This document shows positions 21,871 to 32,239 of a stretch of 64,000 nt of DNA, piece after piece (within the stretch, counting starts at the first letter, position 1; each line of letters begins with the position of its first letter). Source of the DNA: Achatina immaculata (lineage: Eukaryota; Mollusca; Gastropoda; Stylommatophora; Achatinidae); assembly GCA_009760885.1 (NCBI GenBank), contig CM019701.1, positions 11,367,963 through 11,431,962 of the forward strand, written 5' to 3'. A program made the translations under genes and the position numbers. Under the pieces are notes generated by a model, which saw only the letters and a list, made by a program, of their open reading frames with translations, had not been told where the DNA came from and made no database searches.

Positions 21871-22920
21871 CTATTGTAGATCCCTAACTGACAGTATATC
21901 AGATTCTATTCTATCTGTAATAGAAAACAAAGGCAGCCATACCAAGTACTAATACCAGTGCCCTTTGGTTCAAGAGAGTAAACATTCGTCCGTTGTGTCA
22001 TTATTTCAAATATCATATATCCAACTGGATTTCTTGTTTCTGTACAACTGTGAAATTTCAAGAAAATGAGGTGGTCTTTTGTAAGGACTTTTTTGACATA
22101 AATATGTTTAAAAGCCTTCATGCTTAAAAGGAATGAATTTAAACACTACATTCATTCAATACCGCAAGTTCATTTATGACTACTTCCAGTTCTGCAGTTC
22201 TAACCCTAGAGCCATTAATGGATACATAGTTTTTTAGTAGAAAAATCGATGTTACTTTTCATTTAACCAGTGAGAACTCTTTTCATTGAAAAGTTTAACT
22301 TCCTGCCACGCCCATTTATGGATGACGTTTTGAAATCATTGATTCAAGTGTAATTTTCAAGTTATTTTCGACATCAGTCAGCAGAATGATCACAACGACC
22401 GACAAGATCTATCTTACAGTAAGTGTTTCAGGCAGATGTAGACCTGTTAGATTTATTTGATGTCAAAAACGTCCGCAGATGTACGATCTCGGAGGGTCTT
22501 AGAACAGCGCCTTATTTTCCAGACTGGCTGTCTCCACCCAGCTGGAATTAACAATGTCTTCAGCTTTCTGTAACTTCTTTCTTTTTCCACTGGCCTTTTT
22601 TATACTCTAATTTCTTTCTCTATGCTACCCCTCCCTACCACCATCCTATTTCCTTCTCTGCCAACATATTGGTCTTGTCCCATTCACCAGTTTTACATTT
22701 CCTCCCTGTAGGTGTTTAAGTTCTTCATTCATTATCTCTCGCGTCCTCTTTTCTCTCCCCTTCCCCCCCCCCCCCACCACCCCCCACCCGACACCTCTAG
22801 CGGCTATCATGTTTCTATTGCCTTCCTCTCTCTCCGCTTCTTCGCTATGATTGGCTATATCAGGAATCTTTTGTCTGTAGGCAACGTTTTTTTTTTTTTT
22901 TTCCTCCTCCTTCTTCCACA
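21871..22920. other. no recognised gene; low-complexity patch
   Basis: Unassigned DNA. 22741-22790 is C-rich (run of C then CCACCACC) and 22885-22915 is T-rich. The ORFs through this patch are low-complexity and not credible. Confidence 0.5.
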
Positions 22921-22924
22921 CACA

Positions 22925-23200
22925 ATTAAGCTTTGCTGAGAGCAAGACGCTTCAGATAAGTTATATATGTTTGTATTTTGTTTTTGCATGTATCCTCGAA
23001 TAAGGCTCACGCCGAAATATCGGATGTTGTATGTTTTTCATTTATACATTCTCATACTTTATATTTGTTTTTTTCTCACCTCGCTCACTTCCTCCCTCAC
23101 TTTGTAAAACTGCACCATACACCTCTATCTACCGTATTTATATTAACCAGTTTTACTGCAGTCGCCATCCCTTTTATCAAAAACGTCCCAAAATATCAAT
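22925..23200 (+). mobile_element. probable Penelope-like 3' end, second family
   Basis: Contains AAGGCTCACGCCGAAATATC, like the GGCTCACACCRAAACRTC motif in the Penelope 3' region, and downstream CACCTCTATCTACC and CAGTTTTACTGCAGTCGCCATC, which recur at 31920-31975. Only the 3' end is recognisable. Confidence 0.5.
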
Positions 23201-24305
23201 GCAAACAATGTTTCGTGTTGACCTACATATTTCAAACTGGATTATGACACAGTTAGGTAAGTAGAACTTAATTTTATTGCTCGGGTAAAAAAGATTTTTT
23301 ACCGGCCAAAAATGTTCCATCTGTTCACACCAGTTGGTTTCTTTTCCTTTTATTTATTAATTTTTTGTTTATTATGACAAACAACTCAATTTATGGGAAC
23401 TTCATTCATTTACAGTTATTTTGATATGTGATACACACATGTTGATCATGGAATTAGTTTGCTACAATGACTTTTAAGCAGGGACCCCCCCCCCCCACCA
23501 CCATATAAAGACACCCGCTCGGTCATGTAACGTCCGTGTTTGTTTGTAAAGAAAAAAAAAAGGAAGGCCTGCTGCATTTTAGTTCCGGTATCAAGGTATC
23601 AAATGAGTGATTTGCTATGGGCAAGCAGAGTGAAGAGTGGTATATGACATGCGTTCTGTATCTCGAAAACTAAAGCTGATAGGGGAAAACTTGCACCATT
23701 TTTGGAATCAGCAGGTCATATGAGGTACTAAAATGTGTGTGTTTGCCAGTGTGTGTGATACTAGACTTGACAAAAGAGTGAGAAACTGATTATGATTATC
23801 AAGTAGATATCCGGCCACCCAAAATGGCGTGTAAGCAGAGAAGGTTGAGATATGTTAAACAAACGCTACCACATTTAACAGGCCTAGATACCTTTGTATC
23901 ATAGATACATCATTGACATATGTTTTCTTGTATGATGATGCACTTTCAGCTATGGGTTTGTTTTTTTTGCATGCTGGAAATAATGTTACTACTTGAAGCA
24001 TTTGATTTGATGTCGTTGTATTAAGGTTCATCACATATTAAAAATGATTTGATTTTGTGTGTAATTGCTTAGTGGAGTCGCTTGTGTGCTAAGGAGAGAA
24101 AGGGAGTGGTTATAGGTGAGGGCTAAATGAAACCTGGGTTGACTGGAAAATAGGATGTGGAAATCAATTAAGAGAAGAGAAGAGAAGAATTAATTACTGA
24201 GGGTTTCTAAGATAAGAGACAGCCTCAGGACAAGAATAAGTCTTGCAGGATTTATCCTACTACAGTACATGAAAATAAACCATGTCTCGGTGGCATAGAT
24301 AATCA
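23201..24305. other. unassigned region
   Basis: No exon, transposon or tandem array recognised. A C-run at 23485-23500 and scattered AT-rich sequence. Confidence 0.5.
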
Positions 24306-25375
24306 GAAAGAGAGAGAGAGAGAATGAATGAATGTATGAATAATCTTTATTTTTAAAGGGTAAAGAGTTGGGCACGCAGGCCCATCTTACATTCTGCCCT
24401 TCATCACTCCATCTTTCATTCTTCCCACACACTCGATTTAATAGAAGTATACAAATTAAATTAGGAAAAAACATATCAAAAGAGTGTAAGATTTAACTAT
24501 TACATTCAAATTAAAAGAGAAGAAGTAATTAACCTAATAAAATACCTCTCACACACACACACACAGACATATACATAAACAAAAATACATTGTAAATACA
24601 GATCTTCTAACATATGTTTTTTAACAAATATTAAAATAATTTCTAACAATATCTAACAAGTTACTTTTCGAACTATGTCATTTTAGTACTTGATGGTTGG
24701 CGAGTCATGTGTTGAGAGAGTGCTGGTTATTCTATGGAGGCATATAATTACAAGCAAGTAAATAATGAAACAGGTTTGAGTTAAAGGATGAAGTATTACC
24801 AATGGATTTTAAATGGTAGGGGAGGGTTTCTAGAGCTGTACTGCAGGGTATGCAAGGTTTTTCTTGTACAGATCAATCCTGGGTTTAGAAAGAAGACAGT
24901 TTTTTAAATGCTGGCTATGTTTAGTGTTATACATAAACACTGACCACAAGTAAGGAGGAGCATTGTGCGACAGAATTCTGTGAACAAACTTAACTTTGTT
25001 AAAAATGATTCTATATTTGAGGGGTAGAATTTTGAGTTGTTTGTGTATCTACAGTCTGTACTGGGTGTTTGTCACAAATCAGATTTAGTGCTTGCTTGTG
25101 AAGTGAGTGGAGCCTTTTTGTGTTTTAGACTGAGCATCCATCCCAGACTGTGGAACAGTAATCTAAGTGTGTTTGTATGTGTGATATGTAGTATATTTTT
25201 CTTGTGTCTTTGTTGATAAAGTGTTTAATTTTGGCTAGTTGGTAAACTTTCTGTGCAATCAAGTTTGTTAGGTTATGTACGTGAGAATTCCAAGTTAAAT
25301 GCTGATCAGTGATGAGTCCTAGGGTTTTATGTTCATGAACATTTTCTACTGCCTTACTCCCAGCACAAAGCTGTA
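24306..25375 (-). mobile_element. LINE family G, 5'-truncated
   Basis: Minus strand. Thumb and C-terminal coding remnants from about 25375 to 24900 (HKTLGLITDQHLTWNSHVHN; AQKVYQLAKIKHFINKDTRK; SHIQTHLDYCSTVWDGCSV), then a 3' UTR with GGGCCTGCGTGCCCAACTCT and an AATAAAG before the end at about 24310-24345. The UTR block matches the plus-strand copy at 33780-33850. Confidence 0.85.
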
Positions 25376-25640
25376 GTGAGAGAGAGAGAGAGAAATAAAA
25401 GTAACAGAATATAGAGTAATAACAGTCCCAGACCCTTCCATATCAATACATTAAAGTACTAGCCAAGTACTAATCACGGGCCACCATTTTAGAAAGTATT
25501 AAAATAAAAGATAACCACGCTCACATTTCAGAAATACACAAATAATCTTCTTTAAAATGTAAATCAAAATAAATGTAAAACAACAGAGATCTAAACAAAT
25601 ATAGAGATATAACGAACATGTCAGTTTCTTTTTATTCTTA
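25376..25640. other. unassigned spacer with (AG)n
   Basis: (AG)n at 25376-25395, then AT-rich DNA with no recognised content. Confidence 0.5.
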
Positions 25641-25644
25641 GAAT

Positions 25645-26165
25645 AACTTTCTGTATGATCCAGTCTCTTTTGTCTCCTTTATTCTTCCAGATAGGTAGAA
25701 CTATAACTCTTCCAGATAGGCAGAACTAGAACTCTTCCAGATAGGTAGAACTATAACTCTTCCAGATAGGTAGAACTAAAACTCTTCCAGATAGGTAGAG
25801 TCAGAACTCTTCCAGATAGGAAGAACTATAACTCTTCCAGATAGGTAGAACTAGAACTATTCCAGATATGTAGAACTATAACTCTTCCAGATAGGTAGGA
25901 CTATAACACTTTGCCAATCTTCTGGAATCTTTCTTGCAGACCATGCTTTATTAAAAGTTCTTCCCTGCCATTTTCTACCAGTCTTTCCGCATGCTCTTCA
26001 CACTCCGCATGCTTGTGTGGATTCTACTGTCAGCCAATCGACTCCTGGCTCTTTGTTTCTTGGAATTCTTCTAATCACTTCTTCGACTTCACAATTTAGT
26101 ATTGATGCCTCAAGTTCCTTGGTAGATTTTGACTGATAGGTATTTTCTTGTTCCATTTCTTCAAC
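25645..26165 (-). mobile_element. LINE family F RT fragment carrying a coding-derived array
   Basis: Minus strand: ILNCEVEEVIRRIPRNKEPG (26110-26050), FNKAWSARKIPEDWQSV-type sequence down to 25905, then VLPIWKN, KGDKRDW on the far side at about 25640-25690. This is the RT N-terminal region (…K.PG.D…W…VLPIWKKGD). Between the two halves the VLPIWK segment is amplified as a 25-bp tandem array. Confidence 0.8.
25684..25911. repeat. 25-bp minisatellite grown from an RT coding segment
   Basis: About 9 copies of CTCTTCCAGATAGGTAGAAC plus TATAA. On the minus strand each unit contains GTTCTACCTATCTGGAAGAG, coding VLPIWK, the conserved RT segment that flanks the array. Since 25 is not a multiple of three, the expansion broke the frame. 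Confidence 0.92.
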
Positions 26166-28557
26166 ACCAAAAAAAGGGTAACCTGAAATTATGCACAAAC
26201 TACAGAACTGTTGCCCTGATTAGTCATGCCAGTAAAATTCTGTTAAAAACCATAATGGGTAGACTTCAAAAGGAAATAGAAGAAGAAGTCAATATGGTCC
26301 AAGCTGGTTTCAGGCAAGGAAGAGGATCAAGAGATCATATATTCAATATAAGAATCTCTCTCTCTCTCTCTGAACCTTAAGTGCCCAGGGCACATGGGGC
26401 TTCCGCAAGGGTTTTCCACAAATGCCTGTCCTTCACCTTTTTTTCTGCTCTTGCCCAGGTGAGCCCTCTATTGCTCAACATCCTTTCTGTTGTTCTTCTC
26501 CATGTCTCTTTTGGTCTACCCTTACTTCTGCTCCCCTGTGGTGTCCATCTTAGTGCTATTTTTGGTAGTGAGTTGTCAGTCATTCGGAGCACATGTCCCA
26601 ACCATCACCAGCGTCTTTCCTCAATAATTGCTGTCAGTGGTTTCATCTGCATTTCTGCTAATAAGATGTTATTTCTTATGGTGTTTGGCCAAAATATTTT
26701 TCTAATTCTTCATAAACATTTAGTCTGGAAAGAATTCAACTTGTTTTCTATGGTTTTGGTGATTTTCCAGCATTCACTTCCATAGAGTAGTACACTTAGA
26801 ACATTACTCTTAAATATCCTGATTTTCATATTTATGCTTAGTTTTTTTTATTTCCATATAGTCTGCAGCATTGCAAAAGCCTGGTTTGCTCTAGTAAGTC
26901 TGCTGTTGATGTTCTCTGTGCTGTCTCCATTTTCTACTACTCTGCTGCCAAGGTATACAAATTCGTTGACCTCCTCCACTAACTTGTTATCTACTCTGAG
27001 TACATTTCTATTGTTCACATTTTGCTTCATTAACTTTGTCTTTCCTACGTTGATCTTTAGTCCTATGTTGTTTGCATTGTGAGTTAGCTTGTTTATTTTA
27101 TCTTGCATATCTTTGTGGCTGCTTGATAGTAGACAAATGTCGTCCGCAAAGTCAAGGTCTTCCAGCACTGTATCAAGGGTCCATTGTAATCCTCTGCGTT
27201 TGTCTGATGTTGCCTCCTTCATTAACCAATCTACTGCCAAGAAAATAATGTTGGTGATAGTACACATCCCTGCTTCACTCCATCTTCGGGAGCTTTTTCT
27301 AGATCCCAAATTTGTTGTAATATCCGGCAGAGTTGTTTTGGTGTTTGTTTCTTCTGCTTTCAAAAATAAAAAAAATAAATAAAAAAATAAAATAAAATAA
27401 ATTTTTTAAAAATATATAAGAATAATAATAGAGAAATGCAGAGAGTTTAATGTGAATCTATATTTAGCCTTTATAGACTACTCAAAGGCATTTGATTGTG
27501 TACAACACCAGAAACTTTGGGAAATAATGGAAAAAATGGGATTTCCAACACATTTGATACAGTTAACATCACTGCTGTATTTAGACCAACAAGCAGCAGT
27601 AAGAATAAACAGTGAAACAACAACTTGGTTTGACATAAAAGAAAGGGTCCGTCAGGGGTGTATATTGTCATCTTACTCATTTAACTTGTATACTGAAAAT
27701 ATAATGAGGAATGTTAGAGAAGATGCAGACAAAGATTATTATGATGCCATAACTGGAGGTTGTGAAATACCAGAGATTAGATATGCTGATGACACAGTAT
27801 TACTTCCACAACACAAAAAGGAATGGAAAAACTAATTATGTCAGTCTGTAAGAACAGTGAAGAACAAAACCTCTATCTTAATGCAAAAGAAAACCAAATT
27901 AATGACAATTGACAAAACAAACAAGGCATCTGAAATATGTATCAATGAGGAAAAACTGGAAGAAGTGGAGAGTTTTGAATATCTTGAATCACTACTAACT
28001 AATAATGGAGATACAAGGAGGGAAATTAAAAGGAGGACATCTGTCGCTCTTCAGAAAGTAAAACAACTAAAGAATTTGTGGAGAGGAGCAGACAGAACTA
28101 CAAAAATAAGATTTTTAAGGGCATGCATCTTTCCCATCGCAACATATGCCTGTGAGACCTGGACACTTAACAAAACAGCTGAGAAATGCATAAATGCCTT
28201 TGAATGTAAATGCTACAGAAGAGTTCTTCAAATATCATGGACATAAAAAAGAATATATCTATACTACAAGAACTTAATATTGAAGAAGGCTGGCTAGTAA
28301 AGAGGATTAAAGAGAGAAAACTTAAATATTTTGGACACATTAAACGTCATGATAATCTAGAGAAGACCATCTTGGAAGGGTACATAATGGGAAAAAGAAA
28401 GAGAGGAAGACCAAAAAGAAGATGGCTGCATGACATTGTTGATGATCTGCAAATGGATGCATCAGCAGCAGGCCATCTTGCTCACAAATGAGAGGCCTAC
28501 AGGAGTGCTGTTTGGGAGGCAAAGTTCTGCAAGGGACATGTGAATGAATGAATGAAT
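26166..28557 (+). mobile_element. LINE family A, largest copy, split by a LINE C insertion
   Basis: Part 1 (26166-26355) encodes KKGNLKLCTNYRTVALISHA and GFRQGRGSRDHIFNI. Part 2 (27424-28557) resumes in the same frame with NVNLYLAFIDYSKAFDCV, VRQGCILSSYSFNLYTENI, YADDTVLL (27782 onward), the thumb (YACETWTLNKTAEKCINAFE) and GKRKRGRPKRRWLHDI, ending with a (GAAT)n tail at 28540-28557. A few frameshifts and stops exist in part 2. The endonuclease half is missing (5' truncation). The intervening 26356-27413 is a separate LINE C insertion. Confidence 0.9.
26356..27413 (-). mobile_element. LINE family C inserted in LINE A, 10-bp TSD
   Basis: Flanked by ATATAAGAAT at 26346-26355 and 27414-27423. 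On the minus strand it encodes ETNTKTTLPDITTNLGSRKS, an internally deleted RT, LEDLDFADDICLLSSSHKD, the thumb (FVYLGSRVVENGDSTENINS; RANQAFAMLQTIWK) and a C-terminus ending GRPKETWRRTTERMLSN and LAEAPCALGT. The 3' (AG)n tail is at 26356-26371 on the plus-strand left side. Compared with the 50825-52680 copy it lacks about 0.5 kb of RT. The frame is open over 172 codons upstream. Confidence 0.92.
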
Positions 28558-28622
28558 CATTTCTTCTACCAGTTTGAGAAGCTCCTTGAAGTATTCTTCC
28601 CATCTTTCTTTGATATTTCACT
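28558..28622 (-). mobile_element. LINE family M fragment (left piece)
   Basis: Minus strand KYQRKMGRILQGASQTGRRN-like sequence, part of an EN-RT linker. Probably continuous with 29227-29560 before a LINE A copy entered between them. Confidence 0.5.
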
Positions 28623-29226
28623 AAAGATGGAGAGTTTTAAATATCTTAGATCACTGCCAACTAATAATTGAGATACAATGAGGGAAACTAAAAGGAGGAC
28701 ATCTATCACACTTTGAAAAGTAAAACAACTAAAGAATCTGTGGAGAGGAGCAGACAGAAGTACAAAAATGAGATTTTTAAGGGCATGCATCTTTCCCATC
28801 GCAACATATGCCTGTGAGACCTGGACACTTAACAAAACAGCTGAGAAACACATACATGCCTTTAAATATAAATGCTACAGAAGAGTTCTTCAGATGTCAT
28901 GGACACAAAAAAGAACAAATATATTTATGCAAAGTATAAATGAAGAAGGCTAGCTAGTAAAAAGGATTAAACAAAGAGAACTTAAATATTCTGGACACAT
29001 TAAACGTCATGATAATCTAGAGAAGACCATCTTGGAAGGGTACATAATGGGAAAAAGAAAGAGAGGAAGACCAAAGCGAAGATGGCTGCAAGACATCGTT
29101 GATGATCTGCAGATGGATGCATCAGCAGCAGGCCATCTTGCTCACAACTGAAAGGCCTAGAGGAGTGCTGTTAGGGGGCAAAGTTCCACAAGGGAAATGC
29201 AAATGAATGAATGAATGAATGAATGA
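28623..29226 (+). mobile_element. LINE family A, second 5'-truncated copy
   Basis: A tandem neighbour of the 26166-28557 copy but an independent insertion: ESFKYL, then KNLWRGADRSTKMRFLRACI, HIKRHDNLEKTILEGYIMGK, RGRPKRRWLQDIVDD and a (GAAT)n tail at 29200-29226. It has three or more stops and a short deletion after FMQSINEEG. Confidence 0.88.
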
Positions 29227-29560
29227 GCCTCCCACTTATCTTTGATGATGTTGGTTGGGTTGTAATCCTCACCTCGGAATCTTATACTCTACACACTATT
29301 ATAGAACTATCTAGGTGAACTTGTGCATAGATGTAAGGTATTCCCAATAGTTATTCCAATATTCGTCTTTGGCTGTTTTGACTATTATCTTAGTTTCTCT
29401 TCTTTTTTGTGACACATAATATAGTCTTCTTCTGATTTTGAGTTCAACCATTTCTTGAATTTCTTCTACTTGTGATTTATAGCTTCTTTTACTGTGTCGT
29501 TCCTCTCTTCTCAATTTCCCAGCTTTCTTCATACCACATGTTTCCCAGCACTTTTGTTAG
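29227..29560 (-). mobile_element. LINE family M fragment (EN-RT linker)
   Basis: Minus strand: KAGKLRREERHSKRSYKSQV, VELKIRRRLYYVSQKRRETK, TAKDEYWNNYWEYL, then YNPTNIIKDKWEA. Such linkers join endonuclease and RT in LINEs. The 73-codon frame is still open. Confidence 0.65.
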
Positions 29561-29684
29561 CATTAGTTTAAAGTTTTCCAATTCTTCATTTATGCTAATG
29601 ATCTCTGCTAGTTGATTTTGTTTTATAATAATCTACAGTAATTTCATTTTTTTTTAAAATTTCCTGTAAAGTAATAAGCTATTC

Positions 29685-29687
<3 letters not shown>

Positions 29688-29723
<36 letters not shown>

Positions 29724-30640
29724 TCATGCTATTCAGGCGCTGGTCGTCACTGATTTCCACAACCATCTTTCCTTTGCTCTTTCTATAAGATGTGTTTTGA
29801 ACCGTGCTGTATGCCACTCTTTTAGTCCATCAAATATCTTGTTTGTTTGTCTTTCTCTGTCTCTTTTTCCCTCCAATTATCCTGTTGTCACTAAATGTTC
29901 CAGTCAGTTTGCATCTACTTAAAACATGTCCTACAAGTCTGGACTGTCGTGTTATGAATTTTGAAATAATTTCTTTCTTTTGCCCAGTCTCCGTTATAAT
30001 TTCTTCTTTTGTTTTCTTGGGTGTCCATGGTATTCTCATCATTTCTCGTATGAACCACATCTCAGCTGCTTCAAGTAGATTATGAGTGCTCTTTATAACC
30101 GTCTGTGTTTCACATCCATGTAGTCATATTTGTTCCATATAACACTGAATAACACTCCTTCTGGTGTTCATCGTCAGAGTTTTCTTACACAGGATGTTTT
30201 TCATTCTCATAAATGCTGACTTGGCCTGGGCTATTCTGCTCCTTATTTTAGTTTCACATCTTCCGTCTTATGTTATTCTTGTTCCTAAATACCTGAATTC
30301 ATACCTTCCGTCTTGTGTTATTATTGTTCCTAAATTCTTGAATTTGTCCATTTGCTTTAATTCTGTGCCTTTTACTTTGATGCTACATTATGCTGGTGTT
30401 TCTTTCTTGGATATGACCATGAATTCTGTCTTCTTTTTGTTTAAACTAATTCTTTTCACTTCACTTTTTCCTAAGATTTTGTCTAAAAAGGCCTGTAGCT
30501 CTTCTTTGCTTTGGGCTATCAGTACCGTCTGCATATCTTAGATTGTTTAGGTTGCATTCTCCCATTACTATTCCAGGCATGTTTTCAATGTTTCTCATAA
30601 TTCTTAATGAGCTATATAGCATCATATTAAATGTTTTTGC
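29688..30640 (-). mobile_element. LINE family D, RT thumb and C-terminus
   Basis: Minus strand, from about 30640: NLNNLRYADGTDSPK (decayed catalytic box, D to G), YLGTIITQD-like thumb region, WFIREMMRIPWTPKKTKEEI, FITRQSRLVGHVLSRCKLTG, then EISDDQRLNSMN and an (AG)n tail at 29688-29719. Frameshifts in the upper part; 29830-30060 is open. Confidence 0.78.
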
Positions 30641-30656
30641 TTTTAATTTATTTGAT

Positions 30657-30928
30657 AGCTAGCAAAATTAGCTCAATACTGCAATCAAATGAAGCGAGCA
30701 AGAATTCAGATTTCGAGGATCTGTCAAATGGTGAAGATGGACCAAATTATAATAATGACAGTAATGAAGCTACTGATTATTTACTATCGTCTGTGTCATC
30801 AGACTCAAGTGACAATGAACAGGATGATAAATTCACCAACTGCACTGAACAGTGGCTGCATAATATAGAATTTCATGCAGCAGACAAGTTCTTACCTCAA
30901 GCACACTGGAGGTGTCTATATACAAAGT
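30657..30928 (+). other. candidate host exon encoding an acidic, Ser/Asn-rich segment
   Basis: Flanked by a plausible acceptor (TTTGCTTTTAATTTATTTGATAG) and a strong donor (AAG|GTAAGTGG after 30928). The single open frame reads SNEASKNSDFEDLSNGEDGP, SVSSDSSDNEQDDKF, then WLHNIEFHAADKFLPQAHWR. Composition is unlike the surrounding transposons. I do not recognise the family; the Asp/Ser-rich part looks disordered. It could be an exon of an unlinked gene or of an unlisted transposon. No partner exon was found nearby. Confidence 0.35.
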
Positions 30929-30962
30929 AAGTGGTTTTTAGAGGTCAAGGAGAGATGATAAA

Positions 30963-31635
30963 GTGAGACACAGTGAGGGCTTCATCACCCACATGGATAA
31001 AACAAGACACAGTGAGGGCTTCATCACCCACATGGATAAAGCAAGACACAGCTTGGACTTCATCACCAACTCGGATAAAACAAGACACAGTTTGGGCTTG
31101 ATCACCCACCCAGATAAAGCAAGACACAGTCTGGGCCTGATCACCCATCCGAGTAAAACAAGACACAGTGAGGACTTCATCACCTACACAGATAAACAAG
31201 ACACAGCTTGGACTTCATCACAAACCTGGATAAAGCAAGACACAATTTGGACTTCATCACCCACCCGGATAAAGCAAGACACAGCTTGGACTTCATCACC
31301 CACCCGGATAAAGCAAGACACAGCTTGGACTTCATCACCCACCCGGATAAAGCAAGACATAGCTTGGACTTCATCACCCACCTGGATAAAGCAAGACATA
31401 GCTTGGACTTCATCACCCACCCGGATAAAGCAAGACACAGCTTGGACTTCATCACCCACCTGGATAAAGCAAGACACAGCTTGGACTTCATCACCCACCT
31501 GGATAAAGCAAGACATAGCTTGGACTTCATCACCCACCTGGATAAAGCAAGACACAGCTTGGACTTCATCACCCACCTGGATAAAGCAAGACACAGCTTG
31601 GACTTCATCACCCACCCGAATAAAGCAAGACACGT
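30963..31635. repeat. 39-bp minisatellite, about 17 copies
   Basis: Unit ACAGCTTGGACTTCATCACC followed by CACCCGGATAAAGCAAGAC. The left third is more diverged (AGTGAGGGC and GTCTGGGCCTGATC variants), the right two thirds nearly uniform, so growth was at the right side. All four long frames (HSLDFITHPDKAR etc.) are artefacts. Confidence 0.95.
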
Positions 31636-31643
31636 ACATCCAG

Positions 31644-31845
31644 ATGCAACTATAGCTATTGTGAAAGAGAGAAAAGTGTCAACAAACATCAAGATCTATG
31701 CACCATGCAACTATAGCTATTGTGAAAGAAAGAAAAGTGTCAACAAACATCAAGATCTATGCACCATGCAACTATAGCTATTGTGGAAGAAAGAAAAATG
31801 TCAACAAACATCAAGATCTACGCACCATGCAACTATAGCTATTCA
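31644..31845. repeat. 61-bp tandem repeat, about 3.3 copies
   Basis: Unit starts ATGCAACTATAGCTATTGTG at 31644, 31705 and 31766, with a partial fourth copy. Confidence 0.9.
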
Positions 31846-31859
31846 GAGGAGGAAAGGAC

Positions 31860-31985
31860 AGACTTTTTTTTAACAAACTGACCGAACGCATCACCAGATG
31901 CTCTTTTATAAAACTGAACTATACACCTCTGTCTACCTTTATTACTAGAATCAGTTTTACCGCAGTCGTCATTTCTTATCTGTAA
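31860..31985 (+). mobile_element. probable Penelope-like 3' end fragment
   Basis: Shares CACCTCTGTCTACC and CAGTTTTACCGCAGTCGTCAT with 23120-23175. Confidence 0.4.
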
Positions 31986-32239
31986 TAAAGAAGTTTGTTT
32001 AAAATTTTATAGTAACGATAGTACTATCATCTATAGATTCATAACCAAACAGCATTTTGTTTCCTTCTTTTGGAGTATATTACCAGGGAAAAAAGGTTAG
32101 TTCAATGTCAGAATGCTCTGTAATTTTAGTTGTGGAACTGACCAAACTTTCACAGGATTCGTCCGATTTGTGTAGACTTAAATCTTATTTTATTCATTTT
32201 CTCTCTCTCTCTCTCTCTCTCTCATAGACCATAATCCAT

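Noticed and set aside
22646..22945. ORF with Lys/Glu- and Gly-rich stretches
   Set aside because: Low-complexity C-rich and T-rich DNA; no conserved features.
25900..26355. 5' inversion (twin priming) of LINE A
   Set aside because: The minus-strand piece (family F) differs in sequence from LINE A and overlaps its RT region instead of completing it; two separate elements fit better.
30963..31777. Repetitive 'proteins' HSLDFITHPDKAR and CFIRVGDEVQAVS
   Set aside because: Frames of a 39-bp minisatellite; no splice or promoter context.
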